A stretch of DNA of 64,000 nt from Paragemmobacter amnigenus (lineage in GTDB: Bacteria; Pseudomonadota; Alphaproteobacteria; Rhodobacterales; Rhodobacteraceae), in NCBI RefSeq assembly GCF_009908265.2, contig NZ_JAAATX020000009.1, forward strand, positions 1 through 64,000, in the 5' to 3' direction. Under the pieces are notes generated by a model. That model made no database searches and was not told the origin of the DNA. It saw nothing but the letters and a program-made list of their open reading frames with translations. The translations under genes and the position numbers were made by a program. Shown here piece after piece: positions 51,669-58,660 of the stretch. Numbering within the stretch: the first letter of the stretch is position 1; each line of letters opens with the position of its first letter.

Positions 51669-51986
51669 ATGGCTGATTTCAATCTCGAGGCGATGTCGCT
51701 CAAGGAACTGCGGCAATTGCAGAAGGACCTCGCCAAGGCGATTTCCACCTATGAGGACCGTCATAAGGCCGAAGCCCGCGCCAAGCTGGAAGCCATCGCC
51801 AAGGAGATGGGCTACTCCCTCGCCGACCTGATTTGTATTGAGGTGAAAACCACCCGTGCGCCAGCCGTGGCGAAGTATCGTCACCCTGAGAACGCAGGCA
51901 TCACATGGTCTGGCCGCGGCCGGAAACCGCAGTGGTTCGCAGACGCGCTGGCTTCTGGGAAGACCTCTAGCCAAATGGAGATCTAG
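51669..51986 (+). CDS. H-NS/HvrA-family nucleoid protein, copy B
   Basis: The 105-residue protein has the helical dimerisation region (LEAMSLKELRQLQKDLAKAI) and the DNA-binding motif YRHPENAGITWSGRGRKPQWF. It is about 70-75 percent similar by eye to copy A at 32061-32381. It diverges from ssb copy B in the same arrangement as copy A. Silencing of foreign DNA on the plasmid is the family role. Confidence 0.88.
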   Translation: MADFNLEAMSLKELRQLQKDLAKAISTYEDRHKAEARAKLEAIAKEMGYSLADLICIEVKTTRAPAVAKYRHPENAGITWSGRGRKPQWFADALASGKTSSQMEI

Positions 51987-52076
51987 CCAGGGGACGTAGA
52001 AACTGCGCAGGGCAGTTTTCAGCGGGGCTAGCGAATTTTCGTCCCGCTTATGAGTGCGATCTAGAAACATCGAGCC

Positions 52077-52111
52077 CGGCGGGGGCAGACAGATTTGGTC
52101 TGCCCCCGCCG
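52077..52111. terminator. Bidirectional hairpin terminator between convergent genes
   Basis: CGGCGGGGGCAGAC and GTCTGCCCCCGCCG form a perfect 14-base stem with the loop AGATTTG. It lies between the H-NS-like gene and the convergent anchor gene, ending seven bases before the latter's stop. Confidence 0.8.
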
Positions 52112-52117
52112 AAGTGA

Positions 52118-52966
52118 TCACGGAGCCTTGATCTCTGCGTAATCCCCACCCGTGCGCAGGGTCACGGTGACCGGCGCCTCGGTGCGGTTGCGCCAGAACC
52201 AGCCGTGGTTGCCAGTGAAGGCGGCAGTGAGGTCGCCTGAGGCCTCGGGCACGGCCCGGCCCTGTTCGTAGCTGATGCTCTCGCCGCTGCCGTCGCCGTG
52301 AAGATCAAAGTTCACCACGCTGCCGTTCGCCGTCCAGAAGAACCGGGCGGTCTGGCCTTCCTCCATGGAGAGCTTCACCTCGATCCCCTCGCCAGGGTTC
52401 AGTGTGTAGCTGACCTCATCGCGCCATTCGGGGGTGGCCGGTTCCGGTGCGGCGGCCTCGGCGACGGCGGCCTCGACCGGGTCGGGCGCAGGGGCTGCCG
52501 CCGCTTCGGGCGCTGGTTCTGCAACGACCGTGGCAGCCGCCGCAGGCTCGGTCAGGCTGGGCGGCGTGCCGATCACGGCAGAGATGGCCGCAAGCTGGGC
52601 GTCGATCCGGTCAAGCCGCTCCAGGATTTCGGGCGCGGGGGCGGCCGTGGCAGGCGTGTTTTCAACGGCAGCGACAGGCGCCGCTGCGGCGGCCTGGACA
52701 TCGGCCTCGGCTTCCGCAGCAAGCTGCTGCTTGATCTCGCCCATCTCGGTCAGCCCGGTCAGGCCACCGACGCCGGTCGGGTCGATCCCGTATTCGGCGG
52801 GCAGCCAGAAGAGGACGAGGATCGCCCCTGCCGCCCCGGCGGCCAGCAGGGTGGACCGGATCAACCCGCCGGGTGTCGCCGGAACGGACTGGATGGGTGC
52901 AGCCGCCGCAGGATGGCGGGGTTCGGGCCGCAAGGGGGCTTTCGAGATATCGAAACGGTTGGTCAT
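52118..52966 (-). CDS. Transmembrane anchor protein, HupE-associated, copy B
   Basis: The 282-residue protein has the same plan as copy A: a short N-terminus with FDISKAPLRPEP, one membrane helix (about 35-55), an Ala/Pro/Glu-rich linker and the beta-rich C-terminal domain with YTLNPGEGIEVKLSMEEG and GNHGWFWRNRTEAPVTVTL. The linker has diverged far more than the two ends, consistent with a spacer. It follows the hupE-like gene by 16 bases, so the two products probably work together at the membrane. The function is not established. Confidence 0.82.
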   Translation of the reverse strand: MTNRFDISKAPLRPEPRHPAAAAPIQSVPATPGGLIRSTLLAAGAAGAILVLFWLPAEYGIDPTGVGGLTGLTEMGEIKQQLAAEAEADVQAAAAAPVAAVENTPATAAPAPEILERLDRIDAQLAAISAVIGTPPSLTEPAAAATVVAEPAPEAAAAPAPDPVEAAVAEAAAPEPATPEWRDEVSYTLNPGEGIEVKLSMEEGQTARFFWTANGSVVNFDLHGDGSGESISYEQGRAVPEASGDLTAAFTGNHGWFWRNRTEAPVTVTLRTGGDYAEIKAP

Positions 52967-52982
52967 GGGTCTCGCCCTCCTT

Positions 52983-53708
52983 TCAGGCGACGAAATATCC
53001 GGTGATCTGCAGGCCCATCAGGGCAAAGCCAGCCACCATCATCAGGACATTCGCGGCATAGGCCTGCCGCGCGAAGGCGGGGCGCGCCCGCCAGTGGGTC
53101 ATCGCCGTCAGGATCAGGGCGAGCGCCATCAGCTGGCCAAGCTCCACCCCCACGTTGAAGGCGATCAGGTTACCCAGCAGGCCGTCGGGCGAGATATCGT
53201 AATCCTGAATCTTGGTGGCCAAGCCGAAGCCGTGCAGCAGGCCGAAGATCAGCGTCGCGGCCTTGGTGTTTGGCTGAACCCCGAACCACAGGCGGAAGGC
53301 GCCGAGGTTGTCGAGCGCCTTGTAGACCACCGAAAACGCGATGATTGCATCGATGATGTAGGCGTTGATCGAGATGGACCACCAGACGCCCGCGATCATC
53401 GTGACCGAATGGCCGATGGCGAAGATACTGACGTAGGTGGCGATGTCCTTGGACCGGTAGAGGAAGAAGATCACCCCGGCGAGAAAGAGAAGGTGGTCGT
53501 AGCCCGTCACCATGTGCTTGGCGCCGAGATAGATGAAGGCGATGGGGCGGAAGCCCGTCACCTCCTGCACATAGCCCGCGTCGCCTTCGGTGACGTTGTG
53601 GGCAAGGGCCGCGCCCGCAAGCAGCAGGGCGGCAAGAGTGGTGGCGACCGCGAGAAGTACCTGCCACGGCAGGGATGGGCGTCGGTGCGCCCTTGGGTTG
53701 GATGTCAT
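52983..53708 (-). CDS. HupE/UreJ-like membrane protein, probable Ni/Co transport
   Basis: The 241-residue protein has a signal-like first helix (VLLAVATTLAALLLAGAALAH) and about six further helices. The family metal-site region is GAKHMVTGYDHLLFLAGVIFFL, and GLLHGFGLATKIQDYD and FNVGVELGQLMALAL follow. HupE/UreJ proteins are nickel (or cobalt) permeases. This subgroup with the extra signal-like helix usually sits beside a transmembrane anchor gene, as here. It is the intact form of the decayed copy at 29530-30193. It is divergent from the regulator/MFS pair across the His-rich gene. Confidence 0.85.
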   Translation of the reverse strand: MTSNPRAHRRPSLPWQVLLAVATTLAALLLAGAALAHNVTEGDAGYVQEVTGFRPIAFIYLGAKHMVTGYDHLLFLAGVIFFLYRSKDIATYVSIFAIGHSVTMIAGVWWSISINAYIIDAIIAFSVVYKALDNLGAFRLWFGVQPNTKAATLIFGLLHGFGLATKIQDYDISPDGLLGNLIAFNVGVELGQLMALALILTAMTHWRARPAFARQAYAANVLMMVAGFALMGLQITGYFVA

Positions 53709-53765
53709 CGTTAGATTTTCCTGACTGATGGAACTGTCGGACCGCCCGCTGACGCAGGCGGCGGC

Positions 53766-54119
53766 TCAGGTCATCGTCAGTCGGGGTGGCCGTCGCGGCC
53801 CGTCACGGGTAGTCCCATCAGCCGCAAAGGAGGCGGGGCGCAGCGTCCGCGCAGGGGGTGGCGGGACTTCGGCTCCTGGCGCCGCGAGCAAGGCCGCGCC
53901 AACATGATCATGATCGCTCGAGTCATGATGATCCGACCCGGCAATGTCATGCACATGGCCATGCTCGGCATGATAGGCACGATGATCAGCCTCTGCGGCC
54001 ATCGCGCCGGGCCCGTGCTTCAACGCTTCCACGGCCGGAGCAACCGCCAGCGACAGGGCCATGAGCAGACAGACGCAAAGCGCCCTGATCGCTGCCCAAG
54101 TTACCGAGATTGCTCGCAT
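53766..54119 (-). CDS. Exported histidine-rich protein, candidate metal binder
   Basis: The 117-residue protein has a signal peptide (ALCVCLLMALSLAVAPAVEA). A histidine/aspartate-rich stretch at about 46-72 (HRAYHAEHGHVHDIAG followed by DHHDSSDHDH) could bind several Ni(II), Co(II), Cu(II) or Zn(II) ions. ATG 54119 has an AGGACGAGG ribosome site. It is divergent from the metal-sensing regulator and shares with it the palindromic operator at 54160-54176, so it is probably metal-induced. No named family is recognised. It is absent from the deleted copy A module. Confidence 0.75.
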   Translation of the reverse strand: MRAISVTWAAIRALCVCLLMALSLAVAPAVEALKHGPGAMAAEADHRAYHAEHGHVHDIAGSDHHDSSDHDHVGAALLAAPGAEVPPPPARTLRPASFAADGTTRDGPRRPPRLTMT

Positions 54120-54159
54120 CCTCGTCCTTTGGGGTTGGCCCCCTTCACTCTCTTGCCTC

Positions 54160-54176
54160 ATCCCCCCAGGGGGGAT
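54160..54176. promoter_or_regulatory. G/C-tract palindromic operator of the CsoR-like regulator
   Basis: ATCCCCCCAGGGGGGAT is a perfect palindrome with a central A. It lies between the divergent His-rich gene and regulator gene. CsoR/RcnR-family proteins bind G/C-tract palindromes of this kind. Confidence 0.75.
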
Positions 54177-54188
54177 AATCTCCTCTAT

Positions 54189-54446
54189 ATGGCAGAAGAT
54201 CACACCCACGCAAGCCACCCCGCCATCGCCACCCGACTGAAGCGCGCCGAGGGGCATCTGCGCCGCGTCATCGGCATGATCGAGGAGGGGCGGCCTTGCG
54301 TCGATCTGGCCACGCAGCTGCACGCCGTCGAGCGCGCCGTGGCCGAGGCAAAGCGGGCGCTGATCCACGACCATATAGACCATTGCCTGACGGGCGCAGG
54401 GACTCATGATCTGGCCGAGATCAAGTCCCTGACAAAGCTGCTCTGA
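54189..54446 (+). CDS. CsoR/InrS-type metal-sensing repressor
   Basis: This 85-residue DUF156 helical protein has Cys37, His62 and Cys66, the C-H-C pattern of CsoR (Cu) and InrS (Ni) sensors, unlike the RcnR pattern of DmeR at 25753. Extra histidines lie at 5, 7 and 10. It is followed, with a one-base TGATG overlap, by an MFS exporter with a His-rich tail, an arrangement resembling nreA-nreB nickel resistance. Nickel is therefore the favoured ligand, but copper cannot be excluded from sequence. ATG 54189 is fixed by the family start. Confidence 0.85.
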   Translation: MAEDHTHASHPAIATRLKRAEGHLRRVIGMIEEGRPCVDLATQLHAVERAVAEAKRALIHDHIDHCLTGAGTHDLAEIKSLTKLL

Positions 54447-55753
54447 TGCTTAGCGCCCTGCGCAACCCCACGTTCCGACATCTCTTCGCCGCACAGATCG
54501 TGGCGCTGGTCGGCACGGGGCTTGCCACCGTCGCGCTTGGCCTTCTCGCCTGGCAGTTGGCGGGGGAAAACGCAGGGGCCGTACTGGGCACGGCCCTGGC
54601 GATAAAGATGGTGGCCTATGTGACGCTTGCGCCGGTGTCAGCGGCCATCGCCGAACGCCTGCCGCGCCGAGCCTTTCTTGTAGCACTGGACCTGATCCGG
54701 GCGGGCGTGATCGCCTTCCTGCCCTTCGTGGATCAGGTCTGGCAGGTCTACGTCCTGATTTTTGCCCTTCAGGCCGCCTCGGCCGGGTTCACCCCGGCCT
54801 TCCAGGCAGTCATTCCCGACGTGCTGAAAGACGAGGACGACTACACCAACGCCTTGTCCCTCCTCCGGCTAGCCGAAGATCTCGAACAGCTCGCCTCGCC
54901 CATGCTGGCTGCGGCGCTTCTGACGGTCGTCAGCTTCCCAGTGCTGTTTCTGGGCACGGTCGTGGGTTTTCTTGCTTCGGCTGCGCTTGTTGTGACGGCG
55001 CGCCTGCCAGCGCGGGCGAAGGCCGAACCCGGCCACTTCTGGGCCGACGTAACCAAGGGCATCCGCATCTACACCCGCACCCCGCGCCTGCGCGGGCTGA
55101 TGGTGATGGAGGCCGCTGTCGCCGCAGCCGGCGCAATGGTCTACGTGAACACGGTCGTTCTGGTGCAGGCCCGATTGGGTCTGGGCGAGGAAGCCGTGGC
55201 GCTCGCCTTCGCAGGCTTTGGCGCCGGGTCGATGCTGGCGGCTTTCCTGCTGCCGCGCATCCTGGACCGTCTGGAAGACCGCCCCGTGATGATCGGCGGG
55301 GCGGCTCTGATGGTCGCAGGCGTGGCGTTGGTGCCGCTGGTGGGTAGCCTTGCCGCGCTGATCGCACTTTGGGCCGTGATCGGCTTCGGCTTCTCGCTGA
55401 CGCAAACCCCCATCGGGCGGATCATCAATCGCTCAGCGCGCGAGGCCGACCGGGGTTCTGTCTTTGCCGCGCAATTCGCACTTTCGCATGCGTGCTGGCT
55501 GGTCACCTATCCACTTGCCGGATGGATCGGCGCGGGAGCTGGACTTTCGGTGGCGGCCATCAGTCTGGCCGTCATCGGCGCCGCAGGCCTTGCCGCCGTG
55601 TGGCACCTCTGGCCCGCGAACGACCAGACAATCCTTCCGCATGACCACCCGGAACTTCCACCAGGCCACCCGCATCTGGCCGAGCATGGCGAGCTTCACG
55701 CCCACGCCGTGGTGATCGACGACCTGCATCGCCGCTGGCCGAAGGCTGCATAA
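54446..55753 (+). CDS. MFS exporter with His-rich C-terminus, NreB-like
   Basis: The 435-residue protein has 12 membrane helices and the MFS motifs (AAIAERLPRRAFLVALD in the first half). It has a cytoplasmic C-terminal tail rich in histidine (HDHPELPPGHPHLAEHGELHAHA). NreB-type nickel exporters share this plan. It starts at the TGATG overlap with the CsoR-like regulator. It is the intact version of the 5'-truncated gene at 28352-29529. Substrate assignment rests on the His-rich tail and the HupE and regulator neighbours, so it is probable rather than proven. Confidence 0.85.
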   Translation: MLSALRNPTFRHLFAAQIVALVGTGLATVALGLLAWQLAGENAGAVLGTALAIKMVAYVTLAPVSAAIAERLPRRAFLVALDLIRAGVIAFLPFVDQVWQVYVLIFALQAASAGFTPAFQAVIPDVLKDEDDYTNALSLLRLAEDLEQLASPMLAAALLTVVSFPVLFLGTVVGFLASAALVVTARLPARAKAEPGHFWADVTKGIRIYTRTPRLRGLMVMEAAVAAAGAMVYVNTVVLVQARLGLGEEAVALAFAGFGAGSMLAAFLLPRILDRLEDRPVMIGGAALMVAGVALVPLVGSLAALIALWAVIGFGFSLTQTPIGRIINRSAREADRGSVFAAQFALSHACWLVTYPLAGWIGAGAGLSVAAISLAVIGAAGLAAVWHLWPANDQTILPHDHPELPPGHPHLAEHGELHAHAVVIDDLHRRWPKAA

Positions 55754-55823
55754 CGTCCAACAAGCCCCAGATCGCAAGGCCGGGAACCAAATTCCGCTTA
55801 ATTGGCGCGTTACTGTTTGAGGG

Positions 55824-56678
55824 TCAAGCTTGTCGGTCCTTTGGCGCTATCGGTAAGTCAAGAGCATGACCGCTGACTGGTCCGCGCAGCGGCTGCGTCA
55901 GCATCCGGTCAAGCCACAGGTCACGGCGCGTGCGGAACTGCTCGATCCCTATGTCCATCCCCTCGTGCCCCTTTGCCGGTTGGGCGATGTAGGTACCCAA
56001 GAGCCGGTCCCACCACGGCAGGTTGAAGCCGTAGTTCGAGTTGGTCTCGCGCGGGTCGACTGAATGATGGACGCGGTGCATGTCCGGGGTGACGACGAAG
56101 AGGCGCAGCACCCTGTCCACCGGGCGCGGCAGATCGATGTTGGCGTGGTTGAACAGTGCGGTCGCGTTGAGGATCACCTCGAACAGTAGCACTGCGACAG
56201 CTGGCGGGCCCAGGGCCGCAACCGCCGCCAGCTTGATACCCATCGAAATGAGGATTTCCACCGGGTGGAAGCGCAGACCTGTCGTTGCGTCGAAGTCGAG
56301 ATCGGCGTGATGCATCCGGTGCAGCCGCCAGAGCCCAGGCACTGCATGGAACATCACATGCTGAAGATAGATCGTCAGATCGAGCAGCAGCATCGAGACG
56401 ATGATCGCGACCCAGAACGGCACATCGAGATTGTTGAACAGGCCCCAGCCGCGATCCTCGGCCATGACGGCCAACCCGACCGCAAGGATCGGGAACGACA
56501 GCCGTAGGATGATTGTGTCGACCACCACGAGCGCGAGATTGTTCGTCCAGCGGATCACCCGAGGAATCTCCCGCCGACGCCGGGGGGCTGCCACTTCCCA
56601 AAGCGCCATCGCTGCCAGAACACCCAGAAAGATGGCAAGACGGATGGTCGCCTCGGTGGCAAGGATGGTCTCGGACAT
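55824..56678 (-). CDS. Sterol desaturase/fatty acid hydroxylase family protein
   Basis: The 284-residue membrane protein carries the di-iron histidine clusters H-x3-H (HVMFH), H-x2-HH (HRMHH), a histidine in ALFNHANIDLP and the last cluster HRVHH, with four membrane helices around them. These enzymes hydroxylate or desaturate lipids using oxygen. The true substrate cannot be read from sequence. It is transcribed divergently from an ArsR-rhodanese regulator with an inverted-repeat operator between. Such pairs suggest control by sulfur or redox state. Confidence 0.88.
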   Translation of the reverse strand: MSETILATEATIRLAIFLGVLAAMALWEVAAPRRRREIPRVIRWTNNLALVVVDTIILRLSFPILAVGLAVMAEDRGWGLFNNLDVPFWVAIIVSMLLLDLTIYLQHVMFHAVPGLWRLHRMHHADLDFDATTGLRFHPVEILISMGIKLAAVAALGPPAVAVLLFEVILNATALFNHANIDLPRPVDRVLRLFVVTPDMHRVHHSVDPRETNSNYGFNLPWWDRLLGTYIAQPAKGHEGMDIGIEQFRTRRDLWLDRMLTQPLRGPVSGHALDLPIAPKDRQA

Positions 56679-56723
56679 GGGGCGCGGGCCTTGGGGCTTG
56701 TGGGGCGCGATGGAGTCGCTATT

Positions 56724-56743
56724 ATTCAAGTTATCGCTTGAAT
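56724..56743. promoter_or_regulatory. Inverted-repeat operator ATTCAAG-N6-CTTGAAT
   Basis: Perfect seven-base arms separated by TTATCG lie between the divergent desaturase and ArsR-rhodanese genes. The site is 24 bases upstream of the regulator start. ArsR-family repressors such as BigR and SqrR bind AT-rich ATTC/GAAT repeats. Confidence 0.7.
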
Positions 56744-56766
56744 GATGTAGCGTCAGGAGACATGAT

Positions 56767-57432
56767 TTGTCAATCGGCCCTAAGCTCGCCCTGCTGGAGG
56801 AATACGCCCTCGTCGCGCGCGCCATGTCGGCACCGGCGCGTCTGATGCTGTTAGAACAACTGGCGCAAGGGGAGCGTGGGGTGGAGGCGCTGGCCGACAA
56901 AACGGACCTCACCATCGCCAACTGCTCGCAACACCTACAACAGTTGCGCCGAGCCGCTCTCGTCACCAGTCGCCGCGACGGCAAGGCGGTGATCTACCGG
57001 CTGACCGACGCGAAGACGCTCGCGCTCATGGACCTTCTGCGCGTCGTCGCGGAGCGGAACCTCGCGCAAGTCGAGCGCCTCTTGCGAGGGCTTTCAAGCG
57101 GCGAGGATGCCCCTGAGCCAGTAAGCAGGGAGGACCTAGCAGCCCGGATCGCCGAGGGCTCTGTGACCGTGCTCGATGTACGCCCCGCAGATGAATACGC
57201 TGTGGGTCACATTCCGGGGGCGCTCAACATGACGCTGACGGAGATCGAGCGGATTGTCCCGACGCTCGATCCGGCCACCGAAATCGTGGCCTATTGCAGG
57301 GGCCCCTATTGCATCTATGCCCACCAGGCTGTCGCCGCCCTACGCAAACACGGCCTCAATGCGCGCCGCCTTGACGGCGGTTTGCCGGAATGGCGCGAGG
57401 ATGGCCTGCCAGTGATGGCAGGCGCGCAATAG
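56767..57432 (+). CDS. ArsR regulator fused to a rhodanese domain
   Basis: The 221-residue protein has an N-terminal ArsR winged helix (1-105; LTIANCSQHLQQLRRAALVTSRRDGKAVIYRL) with Cys53 in the recognition region. The C-terminal rhodanese domain (118-220; VTVLDVRPADEYAVGHIPGALN) carries the active-site cysteine at 177 in YCRGPYCIYAHQA. The fusion is known but not common knowledge in function; persulfide sensing is a reasonable inference. The start is TTG 56767: AGGAGA lies about seven bases upstream and no in-frame ATG fits. It is divergent from the desaturase gene. Confidence 0.88.
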   Translation: MSIGPKLALLEEYALVARAMSAPARLMLLEQLAQGERGVEALADKTDLTIANCSQHLQQLRRAALVTSRRDGKAVIYRLTDAKTLALMDLLRVVAERNLAQVERLLRGLSSGEDAPEPVSREDLAARIAEGSVTVLDVRPADEYAVGHIPGALNMTLTEIERIVPTLDPATEIVAYCRGPYCIYAHQAVAALRKHGLNARRLDGGLPEWREDGLPVMAGAQ

Positions 57433-57535
57433 TCCGATGACCGTGCATTTCATCGGCGCAAGGCCACTCGGCCGACGATAGGCCCGGCGGCGCGTCTGCG
57501 CCGTACCCGGGCCCTCTGGAAGTGAGGCCGAAGCC

Positions 57536-57700
57536 TCACCCGAAGGGATCGTATTCCGAGACGATCACGACCTCGTCGCCGTCGATTTCATCGGCGGGGA
57601 CGGCGCCGAAGGTTCCATCCCCTGCCTGGAAGACGACGATTGAGACCATGAGCGTGGCGGCGAGGGAGGCGGCGAAAGCGTGAGCATCTTTGCGGGACAT
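57536..57700 (-). CDS. 54-residue membrane or exported microprotein, copy B
   Basis: The protein sequence is identical to that encoded at 46418-46582, while the DNA carries only synonymous differences and a TGA stop in place of TAA. The AGGAG ribosome site is conserved. The upstream 390 bases are also conserved and hairpin-rich. In this copy the complete 157-residue gene lies upstream at 58090-58563, so the natural order appears to be that gene, the structured region, then the microprotein. Confidence 0.82.
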   Translation of the reverse strand: MSRKDAHAFAASLAATLMVSIVVFQAGDGTFGAVPADEIDGDEVVIVSEYDPFG

Positions 57701-58089
57701 CTGTTTGGCTCCTGTCTTGGAGGCGGGGGACCATCCCCCGCGCGACAGGACCCCGCAGGCCCGAAGACTGGCTGACATCACCGGGTGCGTTCGGCTCGTC
57801 CGAATCCACCCGGCGGCACGGGCTTGCCCGTAGTCCGACCCCTCGCGGGTTGATCTCGAAGACGGGATTCGGGGCAAGGAAGGGAATGGCGAGCGGGGGA
57901 TGGTGCCCCAACGTCAGGAGCCGGTTGTCCCGCTGATGCATGTAACGCTGCCAGCCTCCCGGGCAGGCTCTTGGCTGAAGACCTGCTTCTTGGGGGATGA
58001 ATCCCTTGATGCCCCGCGATTTCGCGGGACGAGGGGTGTGGTCGGTAAGAGGCCTGCCGGAGGGCAGTCCCCTCACGCCTTGACAGGGC
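57701..58089 (-). ncRNA. Conserved hairpin-rich non-coding region, copy B (candidate structured RNA or leader)
   Basis: It aligns with 46583-46972. Stems here are TTCGG/CCGAA (57790-57804), AGCCT/AGGCT (57953-57969), GGGGAT/ATCCCT (57993-58006) and CCCGCGA/TCGCGGG (58013-58028). The CTGCC/GGCAG hairpin near 58055-58070 is not matched base by base in copy A. Relative to copy A, a G and a C are lost symmetrically in the first stem, G-U becomes G-C in others, and loops differ freely. Confidence 0.5.
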
Positions 58090-58563
58090 TCAGGCGGCCA
58101 GGTCCGCGCCCCCTGCCCTATCGCCGTCGTCGGCGCCGACGATCTCAAACCGTGCGTTGCGATAGCCCTCCCGCGCGATCCAAAGCTCGGCTGCGGTGAC
58201 GGACTCCGCCAGATGCAGCAGTTCCGTATTGCCCCCGAAGTCCAGCAGCACACAGACCTGCCCGGGCTTCGGTTCCTCGGCCACCTCGAAGATCAGACGG
58301 CTATCCGCCGAATGACTGCGCATGATGGTGACCAGGATGACCCCGTCCGAGGAGAAATTCCCCTCATGGAGCGTGAAGGAGGCCGGAGCGGTCCAGGTCG
58401 GATAGACCCTGGGCGGTTCCTTCTTCACAAGGCGGCCGACACCGTTCGAGCGCTCCCAGGCCGCGAGCTTCTTGGTGAAACGTGCTGGCGGCTTGGGATT
58501 ACCGTCGGTATAGCGAATCAGCGCCCCCAAAGGGGCTGTGTCGATGATGGTCGTTGCAGACAT
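58090..58563 (-). CDS. Conserved hypothetical plasmid protein, 157 residues
   Basis: The protein begins MSATTIIDTAPLGALIRYTDGNPKPPARFTKKLAAWERSNGVGRLVKKE. It is beta-rich, with GQVCVLLDFGGNTELLHLAESVTAAELWIAREGYRNARFEIVG towards the end. I recognise no catalytic motif. The high proportion of basic residues in the first 50 might indicate nucleic acid contact. A C-terminal remnant of a second copy survives at 46973-47082. It lies between the large ParB-like gene and the structured region, all on the minus strand. Confidence 0.75.
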   Translation of the reverse strand: MSATTIIDTAPLGALIRYTDGNPKPPARFTKKLAAWERSNGVGRLVKKEPPRVYPTWTAPASFTLHEGNFSSDGVILVTIMRSHSADSRLIFEVAEEPKPGQVCVLLDFGGNTELLHLAESVTAAELWIAREGYRNARFEIVGADDGDRAGGADLAA

Positions 58564-58660
58564 GATTCCTCATCCCGAATGCGAGTGTTCGCATTCATCA
58601 TATTGATATTGCTGTATTTTGTGAGATTGGGGCGGGTTTCCCCGCCCCGGATGGCTCAGA

